DNA of 64,000 nucleotides from an uncultured Lachnospiraceae bacterium (GCA_910586755.1 CAJUJM010000070.1:11078-75077), one strand, 5' to 3'. Numbered from the stretch's first letter, positions 17,552 through 26,945 are shown. Notes: generated by a model not told the origin, from the sequence alone. Numbers and translations: made by a program.

Positions 17552-18925
17552 ATGAAAAAGAGATTTTGGGCGGCAATAACAGCGGCAGCTATGACGGCAG
17601 TATCTGTGGCCGGATGCGGCGGAGGAAGCAGCACAGCAGGAGGCGCAGGGAATACACCGGCGGCAGAGGTTCCCACAGAGCCCTTTGGCGACACCATAAA
17701 ATATGATCCCAGTGTTGCCATTAACGATGGAAAAGATATTACGGTTGAGCTGTGGGAGTGGGGAAGCGACGAATTATTCCAGCAGGTAATCGATGGCTAT
17801 ACGGCCATTCACCCCAACGTAACCTTTAAGCTGGTGAATAATCCCTGGGAAGATTACTGGACAAAACTTCCTTTGGCTTTAGACGGAGCCAATGGCCCGG
17901 CTCTTTTCAATGTACATAACAGTTACCATGAAAATCTGATTAATTATATGGCTCCCCTGGATATTCCGACAGCAGATTTAGAAACGGATTTCACGGGTGT
18001 GGAAGCCCATGTAATTGATGATAAGGTGTATTACATTGACTACGGGATGATGACGGGCTCCGTTTACTACAATAAGGAAATGTGGCAGGCAGCAGGCCTG
18101 ACGGATGCAGATATCCCCAAGACCTGGGATGAGATGATTGAGGTGGCAAAAAAGCTGACCATCAAAGAGGGAGATCAGATTGTCCAGGCCGGGTTAAACT
18201 TTAATGATGACTTCCATCAGAATTACCTGCTGGGCTTAAATTATCAGCTGGGAGAAAACCTGTTTTTAGAGGATGGAAAAACTCCCAACGTAACCTCAGA
18301 CTCTATGAAAAAGGTAATGCAGATGCTGGTGGATATGTACCAGGTAGAGGGAATTGGATCCCAGGACTTCGGTGAGAAAGGATCCGACAGCTTTGGCCAG
18401 GGCCAGTCTGCCATGGTAATTCAGTGGGGTCATTACTACAATACCTTAAATACCACCTGGAGCGATATTGATTTTGGAGTATTTGAGATACCTACCTTTG
18501 ACGGCAATCCTTACGCATACAACCGCTATAATGGCGAATCCACCTTTGGTATCAATAAAAACGCTCCTGCTGATCAGCAGGCAGTGGCTCAGGACTTTGT
18601 GAAATATTTCCTGGCAAACGATGATGCTCAGATTGCCTTTTGTCTGGCTATGAGCGTATTCCCGGCAAAGAAATCTCTGGCAGATAATGAACAGGTGCTG
18701 GAGAACCCGTCTTTACAGGTACTTGCGGAGCACATTGACCGTTATATCTGGCCCGGCCCCATGCCCTCTACTATGGAAACCTCTTTAAAGAAGGCTGGCG
18801 AGGATATTTTCTTTAACGGAGTAGATATTGATACTGCTTTAAACGAGGCTCAGCAAAACATTATCAAGGATATGGCAAGCAGCAGCTTTGAATCCGTAGA
18901 GAACTTATACAAATATGCAGAGTAA
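17552..18925 (+). CDS. Sugar ABC transporter substrate-binding lipoprotein
   Basis: Extracellular binding protein of 457 residues, family 1 (maltose/maltodextrin type). A lipoprotein signal peptide with lipobox VAGC places Cys near residue 21 for membrane anchoring, followed by a Gly/Ser linker. Motifs include ELWEWGSD, PKTWDEMIEVAKKLT and the C-terminal domain ending in a helix. The start ATG 17552 has GAAAGGAG just upstream; an in-frame ATG at 17534 overlaps that ribosome site and was not used. It leads an operon with two permeases, one GH31 and two GH13 enzymes, so an alpha-linked glucose oligosaccharide is the likely ligand. Confidence 0.93.
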   Translation: MKKRFWAAITAAAMTAVSVAGCGGGSSTAGGAGNTPAAEVPTEPFGDTIKYDPSVAINDGKDITVELWEWGSDELFQQVIDGYTAIHPNVTFKLVNNPWEDYWTKLPLALDGANGPALFNVHNSYHENLINYMAPLDIPTADLETDFTGVEAHVIDDKVYYIDYGMMTGSVYYNKEMWQAAGLTDADIPKTWDEMIEVAKKLTIKEGDQIVQAGLNFNDDFHQNYLLGLNYQLGENLFLEDGKTPNVTSDSMKKVMQMLVDMYQVEGIGSQDFGEKGSDSFGQGQSAMVIQWGHYYNTLNTTWSDIDFGVFEIPTFDGNPYAYNRYNGESTFGINKNAPADQQAVAQDFVKYFLANDDAQIAFCLAMSVFPAKKSLADNEQVLENPSLQVLAEHIDRYIWPGPMPSTMETSLKKAGEDIFFNGVDIDTALNEAQQNIIKDMASSSFESVENLYKYAE

Positions 18926-18957
18926 TCCGATAACGGAGAACAGGAGGGGAAAAAGGA

Positions 18958-19836
18958 ATGTTTAAAAAGTCGCACCCTTTGCAGAGCAGAAGTGAAATCT
19001 TATTAAGAAACATTGTAGTACTGATTATGGTAGTATTTTTTACCGTATTCCTGATTGTTCCCATTGGAATTGCCTTTGCAGGAAGCTTCCACGAGTGGAA
19101 TCCTTTAAGCGGAACCTACCGGTTTCTGGGAATTGAGAACTACTTAAACGTGTTTACCAGCCAGCTGTTTGGAAAATCAATGGTGAACACCCTGATTTTC
19201 TCGGTAGTGGTAATCGTATTCCGGGTAGGATTGGGACTGGGAATCGCCTATGCCATCTATTCCGCGCTGATTAAGCATAAAAGTTTTTATCGGGCCATTT
19301 ACTATATGCCGGTAGTAACTCCTATGGTAGCTGTGGCCTTTGTGTGGAAGTTTATGTATAATCCGCAGATCGGCATTATCAATCAGGTTCTGGGGACGGA
19401 CATTAACTGGCTGAAAAATCCCCAGACCGCCCTTCTGGCGGTAATGGTCATGACCATCTGGAAGGATTTTGGCTATGCAGTAGTAATGTATATGGCAGGA
19501 CTTTACTCTCTTCCGGGAGATGTAATGGAGGCAGCTCAGGTGGACGGAGCAAAGAGCTGGCAGAAGTTCCTCTATATTACTCTGCCGCTGCTAAAGCCTA
19601 TGTCCTTGTTTGTCATCATTACCTCTATTATTTCTTACATCCAGGCTTACGTTCAGATTTTGATTATGACAGAGGGAGGCCCTGGTACGGCTACTTATCT
19701 GGCTTCCTATATTATCTATGATGAAGCTTTTGTAAAATATAACTTTGGCTATGCATCTGCTTTATCCTTTGTACTTTTTGTAATAACCGCAGTGTTTACG
19801 TGGCTGTCATTCCGGGTTTCCGGCAGTGAAGGTTAG
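18958..19836 (+). CDS. Sugar ABC transporter permease, MalF type
   Basis: Inner-membrane channel subunit of 292 residues with six predicted helices. The cytoplasmic EAA loop that contacts the ATPase is visible (VMEAAQVDGAKSWQKFLYITLPLL). It begins 32 bases after the binding-protein stop with GGAGGGG upstream and is followed by the second permease after 14 bases. Together they form the translocation pore of a carbohydrate importer. No ATP-binding subunit is encoded in the cluster, so a shared MsmX/MsmK-type ATPase elsewhere is expected. Confidence 0.93.
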   Translation: MFKKSHPLQSRSEILLRNIVVLIMVVFFTVFLIVPIGIAFAGSFHEWNPLSGTYRFLGIENYLNVFTSQLFGKSMVNTLIFSVVVIVFRVGLGLGIAYAIYSALIKHKSFYRAIYYMPVVTPMVAVAFVWKFMYNPQIGIINQVLGTDINWLKNPQTALLAVMVMTIWKDFGYAVVMYMAGLYSLPGDVMEAAQVDGAKSWQKFLYITLPLLKPMSLFVIITSIISYIQAYVQILIMTEGGPGTATYLASYIIYDEAFVKYNFGYASALSFVLFVITAVFTWLSFRVSGSEG

Positions 19837-19850
19837 GAGGGCTGGACTTT

Positions 19851-20672
19851 ATGAAACGAAAAATAAGCAGTATTTTGTTGAACCTGGTGCTTCTGGGATT
19901 GGGCCTGATTACAGTATATCCCTTTATCTGGATGTTTTTATCTTCTTTTAAGAAAAACAAGGAGATTATGGCCCTGCATCAGACCCTGCTTCCTCAGAAA
20001 TTCATTTTTACTAACTACGTTACCATGAACTCCCGGTTTAATTTCCTGCGGTTCTTTGCAAACAGCTTATTTATTACGCTGGCAGTGACCGTTATTGTGA
20101 TTTATACCAGCACCCTTTGCGGATTCGTATTAAGCAAATATAAATTTAAAGGAAGGGATCTGCTGTTTGGCTTTGTCCTTTCCACCATGATGATTCCCTG
20201 GTGTGTGACTATCATCCCCAAATACTCTATGATTCAGGCTTTTGGATGGATGGACAGCTATGCTGCCTTGATTATTCCGGCCATGTTCAGCGGCTTCGGT
20301 ATTTTTATGATGAAGCAGCACATTGCTTCTATTCCGGATGAAATTTTGGAGGCAGCCCGGATTGACGGGGCCAATGAATTTTATATCTTTCACAGGATCG
20401 TATTTCCCCTGGCAAAAAACGGCATTTCCAGTATTGCCATCTTCCAGTTTTTATGGGCCTGGGAAGATTATCTGTGGCCCTATTTGGTGATTAACACCCA
20501 GGAAAAACAGCTTTTATCCGTTGGACTTAAGATGTTTAACGGACAGTATTCCACCGACTACGGCGCATTATTTGCGGCAACAACCATTTCCATTATTCCG
20601 GTGTTGCTGATCTACTTATTCTTCCAGAAACGGTTTATTGCAGGTATTGCTGCTTCTGCCGTGAAAGGATAA
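19851..20672 (+). CDS. Sugar ABC transporter permease, MalG type
   Basis: Second channel subunit of the alpha-glucoside importer, 273 residues, six helices. The EAA loop ILEAARIDGANEFYIFHRIV is present near the C-terminal third, and the protein ends in a short positive tail ASAVKG typical of MalG-type subunits. Ribosome site AGGAGGG lies upstream of ATG 19851. After its stop comes a long hairpin (20674-20744) before the GH31 gene, which may separate the transport and enzyme parts of the transcript. Confidence 0.93.
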   Translation: MKRKISSILLNLVLLGLGLITVYPFIWMFLSSFKKNKEIMALHQTLLPQKFIFTNYVTMNSRFNFLRFFANSLFITLAVTVIVIYTSTLCGFVLSKYKFKGRDLLFGFVLSTMMIPWCVTIIPKYSMIQAFGWMDSYAALIIPAMFSGFGIFMMKQHIASIPDEILEAARIDGANEFYIFHRIVFPLAKNGISSIAIFQFLWAWEDYLWPYLVINTQEKQLLSVGLKMFNGQYSTDYGALFAATTISIIPVLLIYLFFQKRFIAGIAASAVKG

Positions 20673-20673
20673 C

Positions 20674-20744
20674 ATGATGCCAGGGTCAAAAGGTCATGTA
20701 TGACATGCTTGCATGTCGATACATGAATTTGACCCCAACATCAT
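20674..20744 (+). repeat. Long near-perfect hairpin within the sugar operon
   Basis: Arms pair in four blocks: ATGATG/CATCAT, GGGTCAAA/TTTGACCC, TCATGTAT/ATACATGA and GACATGC/GCATGTC around a TT loop, with only a few unpaired bases. It sits between the last permease and the GH31 gene. It could be a REP-like repeat or an RNA-stability element; no T-run follows, so it is not a standard terminator. Confidence 0.75.
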
Positions 20745-20773
20745 AACATTCGTAAAACCGAAAGGAGACCGCC

Positions 20774-23203
20774 ATGCAGGACATTTATAAAGTGACAACC
20801 AACCCAAAGGCTGAGGCAGAAAATATGGTGACAGGAGAGCGCTACCGGATTACGGTGCTGACAGAAGGACTGCTGCGATTGGAGTACAGCCAGGACGGCG
20901 ATTTTGAGGACCGGCCTACCCAGATGGCGTTTTTCCGGGACTTTCCCCCTGCGGATTACCGGATTATCCGAAGGGAGGACGGAATTGAGATTCACACCAA
21001 ACGGCTGCAGCTGATTTATAATGAGAAGGAGTTTTCCAGCTTTGGACTCAGCGTCCAGGTTAAGGGGAATTTAAGCGCTTACCACAGTATCTGGCATTAC
21101 GGCGAAGAAATAAAAGATTTAGGGGGAACTGCCAGAACCTTAGACGAGGCGGACGGAGCCATAGATTTAGACCGGGGGGTGGTCTCCAGATTCGGTTATT
21201 CGGTTTTGGATGACAGCCGTTCTCAGATTCTTTTAGAGGACGGCTGGCTGGAACCCAGAAAAAAGGGAATTAAAGATCTGTATTTCTTTGGCTACGGCCA
21301 TGACTACAAGGAGGCTTTAGGGGCGTTTTACCATCTGGCCGGAAGAACCCCAATGCTTCCCAGGTATGCTCTGGGCAACTGGTGGAGCCGGTTTTATCCT
21401 TACTCAGAAGAAAGCTATCTGGAGCTGATGGATCGGTTTGAGAAAGAAAACCTGCCTTTTTCCGTAGCAGTCATTGATACAGACTGGCATTTGACAGATA
21501 TTGATCCAAAATACGGAAGCGGCTGGACCGGATATACCTGGAACCGGAAACTGTTCCCGGATCCGGCCGGATTTTTAAAAAACCTTCATGACAGAGGAAT
21601 GAAGATTACCTTAAATGTCCACCCGGCAGAAGGAGTCAAAGGTCATGAGGAAATGTATGAAACCATGGCAAAAGTTATGGGGGTGGACTATGAGAAGGGA
21701 GATCCGGTAAACTGCGACCCGGCGGATCCAAAATACATAGAAGCGTATTTCCAATATCTCCATCACCCCAGGGAAGAGGAAGGGGTGGACTTCTGGTGGA
21801 TAGACTGGCAGCAAGGGGGAAATTGCAAGGTAGAAGGGTTGGATCCTCTCTGGATTTTTAATCATTTTCATTTTCTGGACAATAAGCGGAACGGGAAACG
21901 TCCTATGACCTTTTCCCGGTATGCCGGCCCGGGAAGCCACCGCTATCCGGTGGGATTTTCCGGCGATACCCTGATTACCTGGGAGTCTCTGGACTTTCAG
22001 CCTTATTTTACTTCTACTGCATCTAATATCGGATATGGCTGGTGGAGCCACGATATTGGGGGTCACATGATGGGATACAAAGATGACGAGATGGCGGCAA
22101 GGTGGGTACAGCTGGGGGTATTTTCTCCCATTATGCGCCTTCACAGCTCATCCAGCCCCTTTAATGGCAAGGAACCCTGGCGTTACAAAAAGGAAGCGGA
22201 GCTGGTTATGGGGAATGCCTTGAGAAACCGTCATGAAATGCTTCCCTACCTTTATACCATGAATTACCGAAGCTATGCAGAAAACCTGCCCCTGGTTCTT
22301 CCTATGTATTACCAGTACCCGGAAGAGTCCCAGGCTTACCAGGTGAAAAATCAATACCTTTTTGGCACGGAACTTTTGGTATCTCCTATTACCTGCAAAC
22401 GGATTCCGGGAATCAACGTGGCCCCGGTAAAAACTTGGCTTCCTGAGGGATTGTGGTATGATATTTATAGTGGTATGATGTACGAAGGAGGAAGAAGCCT
22501 TACCATGTACCGGGGTCTGGAATCCATTCCGGTGTTGGCAAAAGCGGGAGCAATCCTTCCCTTTACCCGTGAAATCAGCGCAAAGCAGGCCGGATCAAAC
22601 CCGTCTTCTCTGGCAGTGAAAATTTATGCAGGAGCAAAGGGCAGCTTCTGCCTATATGAAGATGATAATGAGACTTGTGATTATGAAAAAGGGATCTGCG
22701 TTTCCACCAGAATGGAATATCAGGAACACCGGGAAGACAACCAGGCAGTATTTACCATTTGTCCGGCAGAAGGGAGTCTGGATTTAATTCCTCAAAAGCG
22801 GAGCTGGACATTGGAGTTTGCTGGTTATGAGAGAAAGGCGGCAGACAGCCTGCAGGTATTGGCAGACGGACAGCAGATTCCGGTATCTGTCTGTTACGAT
22901 TCACGCTTCCAGTCCGTAATAGCAGAATTGCCGGCGATACCGGTGAATAGAAAGATTCAGGCTTTTCTGGATATAGATCTTCAGGCAAAGGAAAATCATC
23001 AGGCAGAGGCATGCTTTGAGTTCCTGAATCAGGCGGAGATAGCATTTCCCTTAAAAGATGAGTTGTATCGCCTTATAACAGGCGGAGGACAGGGGATAAG
23101 AACCGAAAGGATTCCGGCTTTACTGGGAGAGCTGGCAGCTATGGAATTGGACAAAGATCTGTATGGGGCTCTGGCGGAGATCCTAACGGCGCGGACATTG
23201 TAA
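20774..23203 (+). CDS. GH31 alpha-glucosidase-type glycoside hydrolase
   Basis: Retaining glycoside hydrolase of 809 residues, probably cytoplasmic because no signal peptide is seen. After an N-terminal beta domain, the catalytic barrel shows LGNWWSRFYPYSEE, IDTDWH, the nucleophile region FWWIDWQQ with Asp344, and GFSGDT as likely acid/base Asp, followed by WWSHDIGGHM and RLHSSSSPF. This WIDWQQ variant differs from the classical WNDMNE, so its exact linkage (alpha-1,4, 1,6 or another alpha-glycoside) is uncertain. A C-terminal beta domain and a 150-residue tail follow. ATG 20774 has AAAGGAG upstream. Confidence 0.88.
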   Translation: MQDIYKVTTNPKAEAENMVTGERYRITVLTEGLLRLEYSQDGDFEDRPTQMAFFRDFPPADYRIIRREDGIEIHTKRLQLIYNEKEFSSFGLSVQVKGNLSAYHSIWHYGEEIKDLGGTARTLDEADGAIDLDRGVVSRFGYSVLDDSRSQILLEDGWLEPRKKGIKDLYFFGYGHDYKEALGAFYHLAGRTPMLPRYALGNWWSRFYPYSEESYLELMDRFEKENLPFSVAVIDTDWHLTDIDPKYGSGWTGYTWNRKLFPDPAGFLKNLHDRGMKITLNVHPAEGVKGHEEMYETMAKVMGVDYEKGDPVNCDPADPKYIEAYFQYLHHPREEEGVDFWWIDWQQGGNCKVEGLDPLWIFNHFHFLDNKRNGKRPMTFSRYAGPGSHRYPVGFSGDTLITWESLDFQPYFTSTASNIGYGWWSHDIGGHMMGYKDDEMAARWVQLGVFSPIMRLHSSSSPFNGKEPWRYKKEAELVMGNALRNRHEMLPYLYTMNYRSYAENLPLVLPMYYQYPEESQAYQVKNQYLFGTELLVSPITCKRIPGINVAPVKTWLPEGLWYDIYSGMMYEGGRSLTMYRGLESIPVLAKAGAILPFTREISAKQAGSNPSSLAVKIYAGAKGSFCLYEDDNETCDYEKGICVSTRMEYQEHREDNQAVFTICPAEGSLDLIPQKRSWTLEFAGYERKAADSLQVLADGQQIPVSVCYDSRFQSVIAELPAIPVNRKIQAFLDIDLQAKENHQAEACFEFLNQAEIAFPLKDELYRLITGGGQGIRTERIPALLGELAAMELDKDLYGALAEILTARTL

Positions 23204-23284
23204 AAGCAAGCTGGCAGTCAGGCGCAGGAAGGCTTACAGAATAAGGCTTTTTCTAAAATTTAACAAAGTAGAAAGGATACCCTT

Positions 23285-24949
23285 ATGAACAGACAATGGT
23301 GGCATAACAAGATAGCGTATCAAATCTATCCCAAAAGTTTTTATGATTCCAACGGCGACGGAATTGGAGATTTGCCGGGAATTATTGAAAAGCTGGATTA
23401 TCTTTCCTATTTAGGAGTAGATATTCTGTGGCTTTCCCCCATTTACCAGTCGCCCCTGGCTGACCAGGGGTACGACATCTCCGATTACTATAAGATCGAT
23501 CCCCGCTTTGGCACTATGGAAGATATGGACAGGCTGATTACAGAAGCAAAAAAACGAAACATGTACATACTCATGGATCTTGTAGTGAACCATTGCTCTG
23601 ACGAGCATCTGTGGTTTCAAAAGGCCATACAGGATCCGGAAGGGGAATATGGGAACTTTTTCTATCTGGCAGATGAGGGGGAGAAAAAGCCCTGCAACTG
23701 GCGCTCTTATTTCGGGGGATCCGTCTGGTCCCCTCTTCCAGGAACCGGAAAGCAGTATCTTCATATGTTTCACAAAAAGCAGCCGGATTTAAACTGGGAA
23801 AACCCCAGAGTACGGGAGGAAATTTATAAAAACATTAACTGGTGGATGGAAAAAGGCCTGGCCGGGTTCCGGATTGACGCCATTATTAACATCAAAAAGC
23901 CCCTTCCCTTTTCCGACTATCCGGCAGACAGGGAGGACGGGCTGTGCAGTCCGGAGGTTATGCTGGCCAATGCCTCGGGGATCGGAGAATTTTTAGGGGA
24001 AATGCGGGATGAGACCTTTGCCAAGTATCAGGCTTTTACTGTGGGGGAGGTATTTAATGAGAAGCCGGAGGATCTGGAAAAATTTATCGGAGAAAACGGA
24101 TATTTCTCCACTATGTTTGACTTCCACGAGGCGGTCATTGGACACAGTCCCAAAGGGGCTTATGATAACCGGCCGGTAACTCCGGAAGAATACAAAAACG
24201 CATGCTTTACGGCCCAGGCAAAAATCGGGGATACAGGCTTTTACTCTAATCTTATTGAAAACCATGACGAGCCCAGAGGCGTCAGCCATTATCTGCCGGG
24301 CCCGCCCTGTGAGGCGGCCAAGAAAATGTTGGCCGGGTTGTATTTTATGCTTCGGGGAATTCCTTTTATCTATCAGGGACAAGAGATCGGGATGGAGAAT
24401 ACAGAAGTTTCCTCCATTGAACAGATAGACGATATCTCCGCAAGAGGAGAGTATGAGACAGCCTTAAAAGCCGGCCTTTCACCGGAAGAAGCCCTGGCCG
24501 CTGTCAGCCTTATGAGCCGGGACAATGCCAGAACGCCTATGCAGTGGGAGGACAGCCCTGGCGCAGGCTTTACCAAAGGCACGCCCTGGCTTTCTGTGAA
24601 TCCCAATTATCACCGGATCCATGCGGCAGATCAGATGGAAAGGGAAGACTCTCTGTTTCAATTCTACCGAAAGCTGATTGGTCTGAGAAAAGATTCGGAC
24701 TATGGAGAAACCCTGGTATATGGAAGCTTTGCGCCGTATCTGAAAGAACAGAAAAACCTGATGGCCTATTTCCGAAAAGGGCCGGAAAAGACTTTGCTGG
24801 TGATGGGGAATTTTCAAAAGGAACCTCAGGAAGCAGTCCTTCCCGGAGTGGCTGCCAGGATTGTGCTAAATAACCTGCCTCATACGGAGATAAAAGAAAA
24901 TAAGATCATGCTGGAAGGGTGGCAGTATGTGATTTTAGAAGTGAAATAG
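23285..24949 (+). CDS. GH13 alpha-glucosidase (oligo-1,6-glucosidase type), copy 1
   Basis: Cytoplasmic alpha-amylase-family enzyme of 554 residues, hydrolysing the non-reducing glucose of short alpha-glucosides. The start NKIAYQIYPKSFYDSNGDG is typical; region I is DLVVNHCSDEH, the nucleophile is Asp198 in GFRIDAI, the acid is the Glu of VGEVFN, and the third acid is in ENHDEPR. The QWEDSPGAGF and TPWL blocks are also conserved. It is about 80 bases downstream of the GH31 gene and paralogous to the next gene, which differs clearly in sequence and probably in linkage preference. Confidence 0.92.
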   Translation: MNRQWWHNKIAYQIYPKSFYDSNGDGIGDLPGIIEKLDYLSYLGVDILWLSPIYQSPLADQGYDISDYYKIDPRFGTMEDMDRLITEAKKRNMYILMDLVVNHCSDEHLWFQKAIQDPEGEYGNFFYLADEGEKKPCNWRSYFGGSVWSPLPGTGKQYLHMFHKKQPDLNWENPRVREEIYKNINWWMEKGLAGFRIDAIINIKKPLPFSDYPADREDGLCSPEVMLANASGIGEFLGEMRDETFAKYQAFTVGEVFNEKPEDLEKFIGENGYFSTMFDFHEAVIGHSPKGAYDNRPVTPEEYKNACFTAQAKIGDTGFYSNLIENHDEPRGVSHYLPGPPCEAAKKMLAGLYFMLRGIPFIYQGQEIGMENTEVSSIEQIDDISARGEYETALKAGLSPEEALAAVSLMSRDNARTPMQWEDSPGAGFTKGTPWLSVNPNYHRIHAADQMEREDSLFQFYRKLIGLRKDSDYGETLVYGSFAPYLKEQKNLMAYFRKGPEKTLLVMGNFQKEPQEAVLPGVAARIVLNNLPHTEIKENKIMLEGWQYVILEVK

Positions 24950-24968
24950 TGAAGAGGAAATACCCTGC

Positions 24969-24997
24969 GGGCATCCCTGTATGCCCAAAAAACAGGG
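24969..24997 (+). promoter_or_regulatory. Alternative hairpins between the two GH13 genes
   Basis: GGGCAT/ATGCCC (24969-24974 with 24981-24986) and CCCTGT/ACAGGG (24975-24980 with 24992-24997) interlock, so only one stem, or a pseudoknot of both, can form. The site ends 15 bases before the ATG of the second GH13 gene, close to its AAGGAGG. Confidence 0.35.
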
Positions 24998-25012
24998 CAA
25001 TAAGGAGGAAAT

Positions 25013-26659
25013 ATGGAAGGAGAACGTAAGCAGGATTGGTGGAAAAATACGGTGGTTTACCAGATCTATCCCCGGAGTTTTCAGGACAGCAACGGTGACG
25101 GGATAGGGGATTTGCCGGGAATTGTAAGCCGTTTGGACTATTTAAAGGAGTTAGGGATCGGCGCTGTATGGCTTAGCCCGGTCTGCCGTTCTCCCCAGGC
25201 TGACAATGGCTATGATATCTCTGATTATCAGGACATTGATCCGTTGTTTGGCACTCTTGGGGACATGGATACGTTAATTAAAGAGGCCGAAAAGAGAGGG
25301 ATCCGGATTATCCTGGATCTGGTGTTAAATCATTCCTCCAACCAGCATCCCTGGTTTTTGGAGGCCAAAAAGAGCAAAGAGAACCCTTACCACGATTATT
25401 ACATCTGGCGGGATGGAAAAGAGGGCTGTCCGCCCAATGACATGAGAGGGGTTTTTGGCGGCTCTGCCTGGGAGTGGGTTCCGGAAATCGGCCAATACTA
25501 CTTCCATCAATTTACGGTAGAGCAGCCGGATTTAAACTGGGAGAATCCCAGAGTAAGGGAAGACATCTACAAAATGATTAATTGGTGGATGGACAGAGGG
25601 ATAGGAGGATTCCGGCTGGACGTGCTGGATCAGATCGCCAAGGAGCCGGATAAAAAGATTACCAGAAACGGCCCTATGCTCCACACCTATATTAAGGAAC
25701 TAAGCAGCCGGACTTTCCAGAGAGGAGACCTGATTACCGTAGGAGAGGCCTGGGGAGCTACCATTGAAAATGCTCCTGTTTACAGCAATCCGGACGGAAG
25801 CGAGGTTTCCATGGTGTTCCAATTTGAGCATATTAACCTGGATCAGCAGCCGGACGGTGAAAAGTGGGATCTGGCCCCATTGGACTTGGTAAAGTTAAAG
25901 GCGATTCTGGAAAAATGGCAGAAAGGCCTTTACCAAAAAGGGTGGAACAGCTTGTTCTGGGACAACCATGATCTTCCCCGCATTGTGTCCCGGTGGGGCA
26001 ATGACAAAGAGTACCGGACAGAATCTGCAAAAATGCTGGCAACCATCCTTCACGGGATGCAGGGAACCCCTTACATTTATCAGGGAGAAGAACTGGGAAT
26101 GACCAATGTAAAGCTTTCGATGGAACAGTACCAGGATGTGGAAACTCTCAACATGTACAAAGAGCGCAAAGAACGGGGATATTCTACGGAATCGATTATG
26201 CAGTCTCTCTACGCCAAGAGCCGGGATAACGCCAGAACCCCCATGCAGTGGGACGATTCCGAAAATGCCGGTTTCACCGCCGGGACCCCATGGCTGCCGG
26301 TAAATCCCAACTATATAGAGATTAATGCCGCATCCCAGACAGGGGATCCGGATTCTGTATTTTCCTACTATAAAACCCTGGTAGGCCTGCGGAAGGAATA
26401 TGAAATTCTGGCAGAGGGAGACTTTCAGCTGATTTACAGAGAGGATCCGGATATTTTTGCCTATGTACGCACCCTGGGGAACCAAAAGCTTTTGGTACTT
26501 GCCAATTTCCATGGGACAAAAGTTCCCTTTACCGTTCCCGCGGAATTTGACAGCCAGGGAGAGAAAGGCGGAATCAGAACATTGATCCGCAACTATCCGG
26601 ACAGAGAACCGGGGATACTAAGGCCCTATGAGGCGTTTATGATTTTTGCGGAATTGTAA
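25013..26659 (+). CDS. GH13 alpha-glucosidase (oligo-1,6-glucosidase/trehalose-6-P hydrolase type), copy 2
   Basis: Cytoplasmic GH13 enzyme of 548 residues, paralogue of the preceding gene. Conserved blocks: VVYQIYPRSFQDSNGDG, DLVLNHSSNQHPW, nucleophile Asp203 in GFRLDVL, acid Glu in VGEAWG, and WDNHDLPR for the third acid, then QWDDSENAGF and a beta domain ending in ILRPYEAFMIF. Preceded by AAGGAGG with 7 bases spacing. It closes the alpha-glucoside operon, and a multi-hairpin terminator region follows. The two GH13 copies together with GH31 suggest use of mixed-linkage glucose oligosaccharides such as isomaltose and maltose. Confidence 0.92.
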   Translation: MEGERKQDWWKNTVVYQIYPRSFQDSNGDGIGDLPGIVSRLDYLKELGIGAVWLSPVCRSPQADNGYDISDYQDIDPLFGTLGDMDTLIKEAEKRGIRIILDLVLNHSSNQHPWFLEAKKSKENPYHDYYIWRDGKEGCPPNDMRGVFGGSAWEWVPEIGQYYFHQFTVEQPDLNWENPRVREDIYKMINWWMDRGIGGFRLDVLDQIAKEPDKKITRNGPMLHTYIKELSSRTFQRGDLITVGEAWGATIENAPVYSNPDGSEVSMVFQFEHINLDQQPDGEKWDLAPLDLVKLKAILEKWQKGLYQKGWNSLFWDNHDLPRIVSRWGNDKEYRTESAKMLATILHGMQGTPYIYQGEELGMTNVKLSMEQYQDVETLNMYKERKERGYSTESIMQSLYAKSRDNARTPMQWDDSENAGFTAGTPWLPVNPNYIEINAASQTGDPDSVFSYYKTLVGLRKEYEILAEGDFQLIYREDPDIFAYVRTLGNQKLLVLANFHGTKVPFTVPAEFDSQGEKGGIRTLIRNYPDREPGILRPYEAFMIFAEL

Positions 26660-26734
26660 GTATCGCTGCAGGGCTACTTGCCATAGCCGATAAGTGTAAA
26701 CCTTACATACAGGCCAGAAAAGAAAGGATAAAAA

Positions 26735-26832
26735 AGACCCATTCACAAGCTTAGCGGCAATGGATGGGCCGGAAGATGACTGCTAAAGCAGTCATTCAAT
26801 GTCCGGGGCAGCGTGCTATCGCTGCCTTTTTT
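26735..26832 (+). terminator. Multi-hairpin 3' region ending in a Rho-independent terminator
   Basis: After the GH13 stop there are CCCATTCA/TGGATGGG, a GCCGG...CCGG stem enclosing GACTGCT/AGCAGTC (26778-26793), and finally GGCAGCG (26807-26813) with CGCTGCC (26820-26826) followed by six T. The last hairpin is a clear terminator; the preceding stems are more structure than termination needs and could be a small RNA. The rest of this 378-base gap up to the Fic gene has a probable AT-rich promoter area and another folded leader. Confidence 0.75.
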
Positions 26833-26945
26833 CATTTTTATCTTACCACAGTAAACCTGCCATAAAGTCTCTTTTTGTCGATCCTAAAATGGATTAGATT
26901 TGTTTCCAATATTGTGGTATATTTAGTATAGTGGGAGCATGAAAT

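Noticed and set aside
25895..26512. Minus-strand reading frame of about 205 codons inside the second GH13 gene
   Set aside because: It lies fully inside a well-supported GH13 gene, has no ribosome site or family motifs and reflects codon bias of the sense gene.
26735..26832. T-box or other riboswitch in the gap after the GH13 operon
   Set aside because: No T-box sequence, no downstream biosynthetic gene in the right position, and the folded region ends an operon and is not at the start of one.
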